A stretch of 64,000 nucleotides of DNA, taken from Gottfriedia acidiceleris. GTDB lineage: Bacteria > Bacillota > Bacilli > Bacillales > Bacillaceae_G. Every line of letters begins with the position of its first letter. The first letter of the stretch is position 1. The position numbers and the translations under genes are program-made. Below, piece by piece: positions 8,638-16,912 of the stretch. The notes under the pieces are model-generated. The model ran no database searches and was not told where the DNA came from. It worked only from the letters and a program-made list of their open reading frames with translations. Location of the stretch: positions 124,001-188,000 of the forward strand of contig NZ_NESS01000006.1 in the NCBI RefSeq assembly GCF_002128425.1, written 5' to 3'.

Positions 8638-9483
8638 ATGGTACGGTTATATACTAATGAATTGACCATTGGTTATGGTGATCGTTTGATTGTAAAAGAC
8701 CTTAATATAAAAATTCCGGATAAACAAATTACAACAATTATCGGTTCAAATGGATGCGGTAAATCGACTCTTTTGAAGGCGATTACAAGAATCATCTCTC
8801 ATCAATCCGGAACGATTATTTTAGATGGGGAAAACATTGCTTCAGAGAATACTAAATTACTAGCTAAAAAAATGGCGATTCTTCCTCAAACACCAGAGAG
8901 TGCAAGTGGTTTAACAGTAGGTGAACTAGTATCTTATGGTCGATTCCCATATCAAAGTGGTTTTGGCAGATTAACAAAAAAAGATATTGAAGTAATTGAC
9001 TGGGCACTTGAGGTTACAGGAACAAAGGAATATAAATACAAGTCAGTTGATTCACTTTCAGGAGGCCAACGCCAACGAGTTTGGATCGCAATGGCGTTAG
9101 CACAAGAAACTGAAATCATTTTCCTTGATGAGCCTACTACATATTTAGATTTAGCTCACCAGCTCGAAATTTTGGAGTTGTTACAAAAGCTGAATCAAGA
9201 GCAAGAACGTACGATTGTAATGGTTTTACATGACCTAAATCAGGCAGCTCGATTTGCTGATTATATTATCGCACTTAAAGATGGAGAAATCGTAAAAGCA
9301 GGTTCTTGCGAAGAAGTCATTACGCATGAAATTCTAAAAAAAGTTTTTTCAATTGATACAGTAATTGGAAGAGATCCAAGAACAAATAAACCAATGTGCG
9401 TTACATACAATTTACTTAAGGGAGAAGAGAAGAATGAAGAAAATCTTAATACCATTTCTTTTAATATTCGTGCTAATTATTAG
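8638..9483 (+). CDS. Iron-siderophore ABC transporter ATP-binding protein (FecE/FhuC type)
   Basis: A 281-residue ABC ATPase with Walker A GSNGCGKST, Q-loop LPQTPES, signature LSGGQRQR and Walker B IIFLDEPT followed by the H-switch VLHDLNQA. The start at 8638 is preferred over an in-frame ATG at 8620 because GGAGGT lies 8 nt upstream of it. It powers import through the FecCD permeases encoded at 10423 and 11430. Its 3' end runs 50 nt into the following lipoprotein gene in another frame; the last 17 residues (KNEENLNTISFNIRANY) come from this overlap and look unlike the family, suggesting that an original stop was lost. Confidence 0.92.
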   Translation: MVRLYTNELTIGYGDRLIVKDLNIKIPDKQITTIIGSNGCGKSTLLKAITRIISHQSGTIILDGENIASENTKLLAKKMAILPQTPESASGLTVGELVSYGRFPYQSGFGRLTKKDIEVIDWALEVTGTKEYKYKSVDSLSGGQRQRVWIAMALAQETEIIFLDEPTTYLDLAHQLEILELLQKLNQEQERTIVMVLHDLNQAARFADYIIALKDGEIVKAGSCEEVITHEILKKVFSIDTVIGRDPRTNKPMCVTYNLLKGEEKNEENLNTISFNIRANY

Positions 9484-10354
9484 TGCATGTAGTAAAGGAG
9501 CACCAAGTACAGAAGGCTCTAAGAATGAATCAAAAAAGTCTGGAACTATTACATATCAATCTCAAAATGGTCCAGTGAAAGTCCCAGCAAACCCTAAACG
9601 TGTAGTAGTGTTATCTTCGTTTGCAGGAAATGTAATGTCTTTAGGTGTTAACATTGTGGGAGTAGATTCTTGGTCTAAGTCGAATCCTCGCTGGGCTGAA
9701 AAATTAAAAAATGCTGAAGAAGTTTCAGATGATAATATCGAAAAAATTATTGAGTTAAATCCAGATTTAATTATAGGTTTAGATAATGTTAAAAACCTTG
9801 ATAAATTAAAGAAAATCGCACCTACTGTAGTTTATACTTACGGCAAAGTAGATTACTTAACTCAACATATTGAAATTGGTAAATTATTAAACAAAGAAAA
9901 AGAAGCTAGGGCATGGGTGGATGATTTTAAAGCACGTGCACAAAAGGCCGGTGAAGAAATTAAAGCTAAAATTGGTCCAGATGCAACAGTTTCTGTAATT
10001 GAAAAATTCGACAAGCAGCTTTATGTATACGGTAACAACTGGGGTCGTGGAACAGAAATTCTTTTCCAAGAAATGAAATTAAAAATGCCTAAAAAAGTTG
10101 AAGAAAATGCATTAAAACCAGGTTATTATGCAATATCCTTAGAAGTACTTCCTGAGTTTATGGGTGACTATGTAATCTTCAGTAAATTTGATCAAACTGA
10201 TACTTCTGTCGAAAAAACAGATACTTATAAAAATACACCTGCAGTAAAGAATAAGCACGTTTTCGAAGTAAATGGAAGTGAATTCTACTTTAATGATCCA
10301 GATACTTTAGATATGCAATTAGAATTCTTTAAAAAGAAATTTTTAGGTGACTAA
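9434..10354 (+). CDS. Iron-siderophore substrate-binding lipoprotein
   Basis: The ATG at 9434 (AGGGAGAAGAG just upstream) gives a 306-residue protein with a lipoprotein signal peptide (MKKILIPFLLIFVLIISAC, lipobox ISAC). The mature part has the FecB/periplasmic-binding-protein type 2 fold: PKRVVVLSSFAGNVMSLGVNIVGVD, then NPDLIIGLDN and the long connecting helix. It captures a ferric siderophore outside the membrane and hands it to the FecCD permeases. The start lies inside the ATPase gene, so the two are translationally coupled. Confidence 0.92.
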   Translation: MKKILIPFLLIFVLIISACSKGAPSTEGSKNESKKSGTITYQSQNGPVKVPANPKRVVVLSSFAGNVMSLGVNIVGVDSWSKSNPRWAEKLKNAEEVSDDNIEKIIELNPDLIIGLDNVKNLDKLKKIAPTVVYTYGKVDYLTQHIEIGKLLNKEKEARAWVDDFKARAQKAGEEIKAKIGPDATVSVIEKFDKQLYVYGNNWGRGTEILFQEMKLKMPKKVEENALKPGYYAISLEVLPEFMGDYVIFSKFDQTDTSVEKTDTYKNTPAVKNKHVFEVNGSEFYFNDPDTLDMQLEFFKKKFLGD

Positions 10355-10361
10355 CACAAAT

Positions 10362-10396
10362 AAGAGTAGGAATTTTCTATGATTCCTACTCTTTCA
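10362..10396 (+). terminator. Intra-operon hairpin after the binding-protein gene
   Basis: A perfect 12-bp stem, AAGAGTAGGAAT with ATTCCTACTCTT, closes an 8-nt loop between the lipoprotein and the first permease gene. The T-run is interrupted. Such hairpins often cause partial termination or protect the upstream mRNA so that the binding protein is made in excess. Confidence 0.6.
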
Positions 10397-10422
10397 TTCT
10401 ATACAGAGAAGATGAGAGGCTA

Positions 10423-11433
10423 ATGACACAAAAAAACAAAGGTTCTGTTCCATTCTTTTTTAAACTTATATTGGGGATAATTATTTTTATAGTGATGTTT
10501 GTAATTGCGATTGTATTTGGTGCAGCGGATACAACTGTTCGTGATGTATGGAATTCGATTTTTACAAACATGAATAGTCAACAAATTTCTATTATTAGAG
10601 AATTACGTTTACCCCGAGAGGTAGCAGCAATATTTGTAGGGGCAGCTCTTGCGGTGGCAGGCGCTATTATGCAAGGGATGACAAGAAACCCACTTGCAGA
10701 TCCAGGTTTGCTAGGCTTAACGGCAGGAGCAAATGCAGCCTTAGCAATAACAATGGCATTTCTACCAAAAGTAAATTATTTTGGGATTATGATAGCTTGT
10801 TTTATTGGTGCAGCCGTTGGTTCGCTAATCGTTTTTGGTATTGCTACAGCGAAAAAGGGAGGCTTTTCTCCATTTCGGATTGTATTAGCAGGGGCGGCAG
10901 TTACAGGCTTTTTAACTGCTATATCTGAAGGTGTAGGGATTTATTTTAAAATATCTCAAAATATTTCAATGTGGACTTCGGGTGGACTAGTTGGTACTTC
11001 ATGGGGTCAAGTAAAAACAATTACGCCTTTTATTGTAATAGGAATCCTAGTAGCAATTTTCTTGGCACGTCAATTAACAATACTTAGCTTAAACGAAGAG
11101 GTTGCTGTAGGTTTAGGTCAAAATATCCCAAGAATCAAAGTAATCTTATTTGTAGTAATCGTTTTACTAGCTGGAGCAGCAGTTGCTCTAGTAGGAAATA
11201 TGGCATTTCTAGGTTTAATGGTACCTCACATGGTACGTGGGTTCGTCGGAACTGATTATCGATTTATTATACCGATGTCTGCTATTTTTGGAGCAACATT
11301 CTTACTTTTGGCAGATACACTCGGGCGAACAATTAATATACCTTATGAAACACCAGTTGCAGCGATTGTTGCAATGATTGGCCTTCCTTTCTTTTTATTT
11401 ATTGTACATAAAGGAGGCAAAGAATTTTCATGA
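10423..11433 (+). CDS. FecCD-family iron-siderophore permease 1
   Basis: A 336-residue membrane protein of the BtuC/FecCD family with about nine to ten hydrophobic segments and the family signatures RELRLPREVAAIFVGAALAVAGAIMQGMTRNPLADP near the N-terminus and GNMAFLGLMVPHMVRG (ATPase-coupling region) near residue 265. GAGAGG lies upstream of the ATG. It overlaps the next permease gene by four bases (ATGA) and forms a heterodimer channel with it by family knowledge. Confidence 0.93.
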   Translation: MTQKNKGSVPFFFKLILGIIIFIVMFVIAIVFGAADTTVRDVWNSIFTNMNSQQISIIRELRLPREVAAIFVGAALAVAGAIMQGMTRNPLADPGLLGLTAGANAALAITMAFLPKVNYFGIMIACFIGAAVGSLIVFGIATAKKGGFSPFRIVLAGAAVTGFLTAISEGVGIYFKISQNISMWTSGGLVGTSWGQVKTITPFIVIGILVAIFLARQLTILSLNEEVAVGLGQNIPRIKVILFVVIVLLAGAAVALVGNMAFLGLMVPHMVRGFVGTDYRFIIPMSAIFGATFLLLADTLGRTINIPYETPVAAIVAMIGLPFFLFIVHKGGKEFS

Positions 11434-12440
11434 TACAGCCTGCTATTATTAGAAAACAAAGGTTAATTCTGTTGATACTCTTTATACTTATTCTCTTAAC
11501 AATGTTTATAGGAATGGGTATGGGGTTTTCAGCAATACCATATAGTAGATTGCTTCCAACATTTTTAGGTGATGGTACATTTAAAGAAGAGTTTGTGATC
11601 TTTTCAATTCGATTACCTAGAATGATTATAACTTTAATGGCGGGAATGGCACTTGCATTATCTGGTGCAATTTTGCAAGGAGTAACACGAAATGATATGG
11701 CAGAGCCTGGAATACTAGGTTTTAATGCTGGTGCAGGAGTAGCTATTACAGTATTCTTTTTATACTTTCCAATTGAAGCAGGTTCGTTTGTTTATTTAAT
11801 CCCAATCGTTGGATTTTGTGGTGCCATTGTAACGGCAATTATTATTTACCTATTTTCTTATAAGAAAAATTCAGGATTACAACCTATAAGACTAGTTTTA
11901 GTAGGTATTGGTTTCTCGATGGCTCTTTCAGGAATCATGATTGTATTAATTTCATCTGCAGAACGTGCAAAAGTAGATTTTATTGCAAAATGGTTAGCAG
12001 GTAATATATGGGGAACAGATTGGCCGTTTATTTGGGCATTCTTACCTTGGCTAATTGTATTAATTCCGTTTACTTTATATAAAGCAAATACATTAAACCT
12101 TCTTAATTTAAATGAGCCTGTTGCAATTGGTGTAGGGGTTTCGTTAGAAAAGGAAAGAATTATTTTAATGTTAGTAGCAGTTGCATTAGCTGCATCTGCA
12201 GTTTCAGTAACAGGAGGAATTGCGTTTATCGGATTAATGGCACCACATATTGCTAAAAGCTTAGTTGGACCAAGAAATCAATTATTTATACCCATCGCTA
12301 TTTTAATTGGTGGATTATTACTATTAGTTGCCGATACAATCGGAAGAAACTTAGTCGATCCAGAAGGAATACCAGCAGGGATTATAGTAGCTCTAATCGG
12401 TGGACCTTACTTTGTATATTTAATTCTAAAAAAGACTTAA
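11430..12440 (+). CDS. FecCD-family iron-siderophore permease 2
   Basis: A 336-residue FecCD permease, paralogous to the preceding gene: SIRLPRMIITLMAGMALALSGAILQGVTRNDMAEPG near the N-terminus and GGIAFIGLMAPHIAKSLVG near residue 265. ATG overlaps the upstream stop (ATGA). Together with the ATPase at 8638 and the lipoprotein at 9434 it completes a ferric-siderophore importer. The siderophore cannot be told from sequence. Confidence 0.93.
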   Translation: MIQPAIIRKQRLILLILFILILLTMFIGMGMGFSAIPYSRLLPTFLGDGTFKEEFVIFSIRLPRMIITLMAGMALALSGAILQGVTRNDMAEPGILGFNAGAGVAITVFFLYFPIEAGSFVYLIPIVGFCGAIVTAIIIYLFSYKKNSGLQPIRLVLVGIGFSMALSGIMIVLISSAERAKVDFIAKWLAGNIWGTDWPFIWAFLPWLIVLIPFTLYKANTLNLLNLNEPVAIGVGVSLEKERIILMLVAVALAASAVSVTGGIAFIGLMAPHIAKSLVGPRNQLFIPIAILIGGLLLLVADTIGRNLVDPEGIPAGIIVALIGGPYFVYLILKKT

Positions 12441-12473
12441 AGACCAAATAAATGAGTTCAGTTGCTCAATAAA

Positions 12474-12521
12474 AAAAGACATTGTCTGAACTACACTATC
12501 GTTCAAACAATGTCTTTTCTT
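12474..12521. terminator. Bidirectional terminator between iron operon and xpt
   Basis: Stem AAAAGACATTGT / ACAATGTCTTTT with an inner GAAC/GTTC pairing; A-rich before and T-rich after, so it can serve the converging permease and xpt transcripts. Confidence 0.85.
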
Positions 12522-12526
12522 TATTC

Positions 12527-13194
<668 letters not shown>

Positions 13195-13230
13195 TCTTTC
13201 ATTCACTAGAGCAAAATGTCAGATGTGTTA

Positions 13231-13302
13231 CCACTCATAGTCGGTAAATTTACGGTTAACCGGTAGAAACTTGTGAGCCATATCCTCACTATTATACGAG
13301 TG
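13231..13302 (-). promoter_or_regulatory. Guanine riboswitch aptamer (purine class)
   Basis: Read on the minus strand, the element has P1 closing arms CACTCG/TGAGTG, the core ATATGGC..., CAAGTTTCTACC and CCGACTATG segments of the purine aptamer and the P2/P3 loops. The specificity base before UAUG is C (GACTATG), which selects guanine/hypoxanthine over adenine. With the terminator at 13135-13194 it forms an OFF switch for xpt. Confidence 0.95.
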
Positions 13303-13392
13303 AAATTTATAATTTTAATGAAACTATAACATGTTAATAGATTCTGGTCTAGCAATTAATAGGTGTAAATTATTAGCATTATTGAATCCTAC

Positions 13393-13959
13393 TTAATACA
13401 ATTTACAAATAAACTTAGTGAACTCCGTTACTAAATCCTGGTCATAAACAGTACCACTTAGCTTTTGAATTTTTTTTAACGATATTTCAATTGAACATTT
13501 CTTTCTATATGAACGGTCATTAGTTAGTGCGTCAAAACTATCAATGACTCTAACTACTTTCGAATAAAAATCAATTTCGTTACAACATAAACCTTCATAA
13601 CCAGTCCCATCAATATTTTCATGATGATAACGTACAGCATTTAAAATTTCATTATCATATAAAAAATCTTTTAATAAATCATATCCATAAATTGTGTGGT
13701 TCTTCATTAGATTCCACTCGAAATCAGTAAGAGGACCTTTTTTTGCGACGATTGAATTTGGTATTTTAAGTTTACCAATATCATGTACATAACCAATAAA
13801 ATGTAATTGATTGGAGTGATGTAAAGAGAGATCTAAATATCTACTGAATTTATACGACATTTCTCCCACACGCATCCCATGTAAGAAAGTATCATGATCA
13901 AGTTGACTTAATAGGTCAACTAACTCATTTGTGACTAATGTTGGCCTTTCTTTTATCAT
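13393..13959 (-). CDS. HD-GYP-like domain phosphohydrolase
   Basis: A 188-residue single-domain protein with HxxR-type opening (HGMRVGEMS), the metal-binding HD pair in GYVHDIGKLKIP, KNHTIYGYDLL, YHHENIDGTGYEG and DSFDALTNDRSYR, the order of HD-GYP cyclic-di-GMP phosphodiesterases. The GYP tripeptide reads GYE, so c-di-GMP specificity is uncertain. AAAGGTG precedes the ATG. It lies 34 nt downstream of the AtxA/Mga-like regulator on the same strand and may share its transcript. No sensor or membrane domain is fused to it. Confidence 0.85.
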   Translation of the reverse strand: MIKERPTLVTNELVDLLSQLDHDTFLHGMRVGEMSYKFSRYLDLSLHHSNQLHFIGYVHDIGKLKIPNSIVAKKGPLTDFEWNLMKNHTIYGYDLLKDFLYDNEILNAVRYHHENIDGTGYEGLCCNEIDFYSKVVRVIDSFDALTNDRSYRKKCSIEISLKKIQKLSGTVYDQDLVTEFTKFICKLY

Positions 13960-13993
13960 AAAATCACCTTTGAATGCTTATTCAAAATAAAAT

Positions 13994-15427
13994 TTATTTT
14001 AATAAATGTTCGATATGATTAATATCGCGCTGTGACAGAGTAGAACTAATTACCACAATTGGAACAATTTCTATATCAATTTGAAAATCAGCAATGATCA
14101 AGTCCAAACATAATTCACTAATCGTTTCAGGACTCAGTTCACCTTTTTTGAGTTCAACAAATTGGATTTTATCTCCAAATTCTTTTATTAGTTTAGCTGT
14201 TATATACTGACGTACACCATAACCTTCACTACTTAATAGTAGAACCCTCTTTTTTACTAATGATAATTTAATGATTACTGCTTGAATATTTAAAGTTATT
14301 TTAGCAATTACTTCATTATTTACTTCGGGGTATGAAAGGGATTTACACCAATTACGAAATACAGTTTTTACTTTATAAAATAACTCCGGATAACGCTTTT
14401 TAACATAATCAGAAATTAGACAAGAGCGATCAATTTTACCGTTTAAAAAAAGAACTAGGGAAAGTGCTTTAAATTGTTTTTGAAGAGTGAGAATAAAGTC
14501 ATTTTGATCATGTAGTTTTATACTTAGCTTTTTTTCGAGCATCGTAACGAGCTCATATAATTCTAAGTAATGTTTTTCATTTTTTTTATGATAGCTGTTT
14601 ATTATTTTATCTTGGCGTTCATCACCACAAGAGAAATAAGGGTATGCGGAAATCATTAGAGAAAGAGCGTTAATTTCATTTAATGGAATTGATACTTTAT
14701 AAATGTTTTGTAGTTGCACACAAATATCAGTTGCAATCGAAAAGAACTTCGAATCTTTAATATTGTTAGAAGGATTTAAGTCCAATTTTATATCACGATC
14801 CATTCTTTGAAGCATCGTACCAACATAATATATATATCTATATAAAGTAGGTGGAAATAAAAGTAAATTATTTTTTTCAGCTGACCTTGTAACTACTTTT
14901 TTTATGATAGAAAACGATAGTGAATCATAAGGCCATTTATTCGTATAGGAATATAGACCATATAGAACGTCACAGCATAAGATTCTTTTTTGAAGCTCAT
15001 TACCTACAATTTCAAGAGGTGCACGCTTTAAACTTAAATTATATGATTTCAATAAAGTGTCTACTCTTTCGAGAATTTTATAAACAGTATTATGATGTGT
15101 ATATAATACTTTGCCTAAATCATTAATATATTCAATCTCTTTGATTAGAATAAACATGATTACTTGAAGCGATAGAGAATTCTTTACAAAGAGTGAACGA
15201 ATTTGATCAAGCGAGGAATTAATTGGATTTTTTATATAAATACCTTTTCCTTTTATCGTTTCAATATGCCATCCATCTGGGAATATTGCATTAATTATTT
15301 GTATATCAGTTCTAATTGTTTTCTCAGTACAATTTAAATTTTTAGCAAGCTCCTCCGTTTTGAACCATTTTTCTTGACTGCTTAAAACATCGATTAAGTG
15401 TAATCTTCGTAAACTCGCCTTATCCAT
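13994..15427 (-). CDS. AtxA/Mga-type PRD-containing transcriptional regulator
   Basis: A 477-residue protein with two N-terminal winged-helix segments (about 5-60, with FKTEELAKNLNCTEKTIRTD, and about 75-130), two PRD-like helical domains (about 160-370) and a C-terminal EIIB-like domain (about 385-477, RVLLLSSEGYGVRQYI). Length and order match the AtxA/AcpA/AcpB group of Bacillus regulators, which are PRD proteins tuned by PTS phosphorylation. The EIIB-like Cys position is occupied by Ser (LLSSEG), as in other regulators of this type. ATG follows AGGAGATG. Upstream lie two large palindromes, possible operators. The target genes are unknown. Confidence 0.8.
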   Translation of the reverse strand: MDKASLRRLHLIDVLSSQEKWFKTEELAKNLNCTEKTIRTDIQIINAIFPDGWHIETIKGKGIYIKNPINSSLDQIRSLFVKNSLSLQVIMFILIKEIEYINDLGKVLYTHHNTVYKILERVDTLLKSYNLSLKRAPLEIVGNELQKRILCCDVLYGLYSYTNKWPYDSLSFSIIKKVVTRSAEKNNLLLFPPTLYRYIYYVGTMLQRMDRDIKLDLNPSNNIKDSKFFSIATDICVQLQNIYKVSIPLNEINALSLMISAYPYFSCGDERQDKIINSYHKKNEKHYLELYELVTMLEKKLSIKLHDQNDFILTLQKQFKALSLVLFLNGKIDRSCLISDYVKKRYPELFYKVKTVFRNWCKSLSYPEVNNEVIAKITLNIQAVIIKLSLVKKRVLLLSSEGYGVRQYITAKLIKEFGDKIQFVELKKGELSPETISELCLDLIIADFQIDIEIVPIVVISSTLSQRDINHIEHLLK

Positions 15428-15563
15428 CTCATCTCCTACTTTGATCTAAAATAATTTTTTTACTAACTAAAATAAATCAACATTTTTTGTGATAACACTC
15501 ACATAAAATGTTGTTGAGATAATGTTTTCAAAATTATTTTAAACTTTGATGATTGTTAAGGAT

Positions 15564-15692
15564 ATGACTATTTTTACCGTTAAAAACGGTAAAAAATATA
15601 TACTAATCGACAATGTCCCTTTAAATGATGAAGAGCATGCGTCGATTAATGAAATTTTATATATTAACTGTTTTTACCTATCAAAAAGGTAA
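15564..15692 (+). CDS. Possible 42-residue small protein spanning two palindromes
   Basis: ATG at 15564 opens a frame of 42 codons (MTIFTVKNGKKYILIDNVPL at the N-terminus, ending CFYLSKR). Composition is protein-like, but the ribosome binding site (AAGG, 2 nt before ATG) is poorly placed. The 5' and 3' ends of the frame lie inside the two palindromes at 15571 and 15671, so the frame may be a chance or decayed gene. Low confidence. Confidence 0.25.
   Translation: MTIFTVKNGKKYILIDNVPLNDEEHASINEILYINCFYLSKR
15571..15595. repeat. 25-bp palindrome, copy 1
   Basis: Arms TTTTTACCGTT and AACGGTAAAAA around AAA. It shares its outer arms TTTTTACC/GGTAAAAA with the palindrome at 15671. Candidate operator for the neighbouring AtxA/Mga-like regulator or hairpin of a leader RNA. 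Confidence 0.7.
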
Positions 15693-15695
15693 AAA
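15671..15695. repeat. 25-bp palindrome, copy 2
   Basis: Arms TTTTTACC and GGTAAAAA around TATCAAAAA; same outer arms and same total length as the palindrome exactly 100 bp upstream. Confidence 0.7.
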
Positions 15696-15819
15696 TTATC
15701 ATATGAAACTTTAATAAGCAAGGCTATAATTTGTTTTGAAAAGGAACTCGGTTAATTTGTGATTTTTTTCGGATGTGATCATGATTGGTGCTCTAAATTG
15801 AGAAATGAGGAGGGAAATG

Positions 15820-16263
15820 ATGGTTATAATAATACTGCTTTTTATCCTAGGAAAACTTTTGCTAGTTCAGTCTTTTTTACATAGTCGAATTACTTTGTTA
15901 GGAGTATTATTTAGTATTTTTATTGTTGTTTTGCTATATTTACTTCCAATCTTTTTAAAATTCAATAAAAGAGAACGATATATTGGTTATAGTTTTACTT
16001 CATTAGTGGTTGGAACAATATTATTAATTTGTACTGTTTATGAAAGGTATGCTGTTTTTGTTTCTTACACTCTAAATCAAAAAGAAGAAATCTCCAACTC
16101 AATATTCTCTTTTTTTATGATAGGTGACTTATTTTTCATTTTCGATTTTTTATTACTAATGTACTTCTTACTATTTAAAGTACATAAAATAAAAATACGA
16201 ACAAGTAAAAATAATGGTCAATCAGATTCTCCACTTAAAAACATTACGCTTAATGAAGATTAA
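15820..16263 (+). CDS. Four-to-five-segment membrane protein, possibly LtaS N-terminal-domain-like
   Basis: GAGGAGGG at 15807-15814 fits best with the ATG at 15820, giving 147 residues; ATGs at 15805 and 15817 are also in frame. Four or five hydrophobic segments are followed by a polar tail (KIKIRTSKNNGQSDSPLKN). The stretch YERYAVFVSYTLNQKEEISNSIFSFFMIGDLFFIFD recalls the membrane domain of lipoteichoic acid synthases just before the sulfatase domain, which is absent here. This similarity is a memory-based impression. It has its own terminator and no clear partner. Confidence 0.65.
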   Translation: MVIIILLFILGKLLLVQSFLHSRITLLGVLFSIFIVVLLYLLPIFLKFNKRERYIGYSFTSLVVGTILLICTVYERYAVFVSYTLNQKEEISNSIFSFFMIGDLFFIFDFLLLMYFLLFKVHKIKIRTSKNNGQSDSPLKNITLNED

Positions 16264-16291
16264 AGAGTATAGAAAAATTGAATGACTTACG

Positions 16292-16321
16292 AAAACCTCA
16301 CTTTTGAAGTGAGGTTTTTTG
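16292..16321 (+). terminator. Rho-independent terminator
   Basis: AAAACCTCACTT / AAGTGAGGTTTTTTG hairpin 30 nt after the membrane protein stop. It sits within a wider inverted repeat (ACTTACGAA at 16285 with TTCGTAAGT near 16335). Confidence 0.9.
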
Positions 16322-16517
16322 CATTTTTAATCAGTTCGTAAGTTTACTAAGGAGTAATAAATTGGGCAATTAAATCGGTAACAATGCCCAAGTACTCAAC
16401 ATATTTTGTTGTTGAGAGTCTGCGTTTTAGTAGATTCAAATTAGGGACTCGTATTTATTTTTTATAAGTACGTTATATTTTTATTCGCTTTCAAATTTTA
16501 TGTAGGAGGTTATAAAA

Positions 16518-16739
16518 ATGTATGATTTTCAAAGAGAGCTTCAACAATTAAACGTTGATCAGTTTCAAGCTAGTCAAGTAGTTCCATGGGATTATAATCA
16601 GTATCAAAACCAAGATGCTCGAGTTTGCTTTGCATGCTTTTTCCCTATTTTTAGTTGTTTTGGTTGTGGAGGTTGCTTCGGTTGTGGAGGCTGCGGAGGT
16701 TGTTTCCGTTGCGGAGGCTGCGGTCGCTGTCACCGTTAA
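16518..16739 (+). CDS. Heterocycloanthracin/sonorensin-family azole RiPP precursor
   Basis: A 73-residue precursor: leader MYDFQRELQQLNVDQFQASQ then VVPWDYNQY, typical of the heterocycloanthracin/sonorensin family, and a Cys/Gly/Phe-rich core with 11 cysteines at 37, 40, 47, 50, 53, 56, 59, 62, 65, 68 and 71. From residue 47 on, Cys recurs every third residue (Cys-X-X repeat with GG, FG, FR, GR fillers). The cysteines are expected to be cyclised to thiazoles by the YcaO/SagB enzymes encoded just downstream. TAGGAGG precedes the ATG. A hairpin after the stop separates it from the maturation genes. In the family as first described in B. anthracis and B. cereus, the precursor is encoded far from the maturation operon; here it is adjacent. 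Confidence 0.93.
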   Translation: MYDFQRELQQLNVDQFQASQVVPWDYNQYQNQDARVCFACFFPIFSCFGCGGCFGCGGCGGCFRCGGCGRCHR

Positions 16740-16780
16740 TTGTAATGTTGCATAAAAACTATGAGTCTATATAGACAATC

Positions 16781-16806
16781 AACCCCTACTGATCTTTGTA
16801 GGGGTT
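16781..16806 (+). terminator. Hairpin between RiPP precursor and maturation genes
   Basis: A GC-rich 9-bp stem, AACCCCTAC with GTAGGGGTT and an 8-nt loop, 42 nt after the precursor stop. The T-run is poor (ATCTAGTT), which fits partial read-through, so precursor mRNA can exceed that of the enzymes. Confidence 0.75.
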
Positions 16807-16912
16807 ATCTAGTTATGTTATGACATAAGGAATACAAAATATACATAGGATTATGAAGAAAGTATTTGTGAAATTCAATATACAACTCACGGAATCGAAG
16901 GGGTTGAAAAGG

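Noticed and set aside
15571-15695. CRISPR-like or transposon-end repeats
   Set aside because: Only two palindromes with different centres and no spacer array or transposase nearby.
16548-16733. 61-aa Thr/Ala-rich frame antisense to the RiPP precursor
   Set aside because: It is a by-product of the TGY/GGN codon repeat of the precursor on the plus strand.
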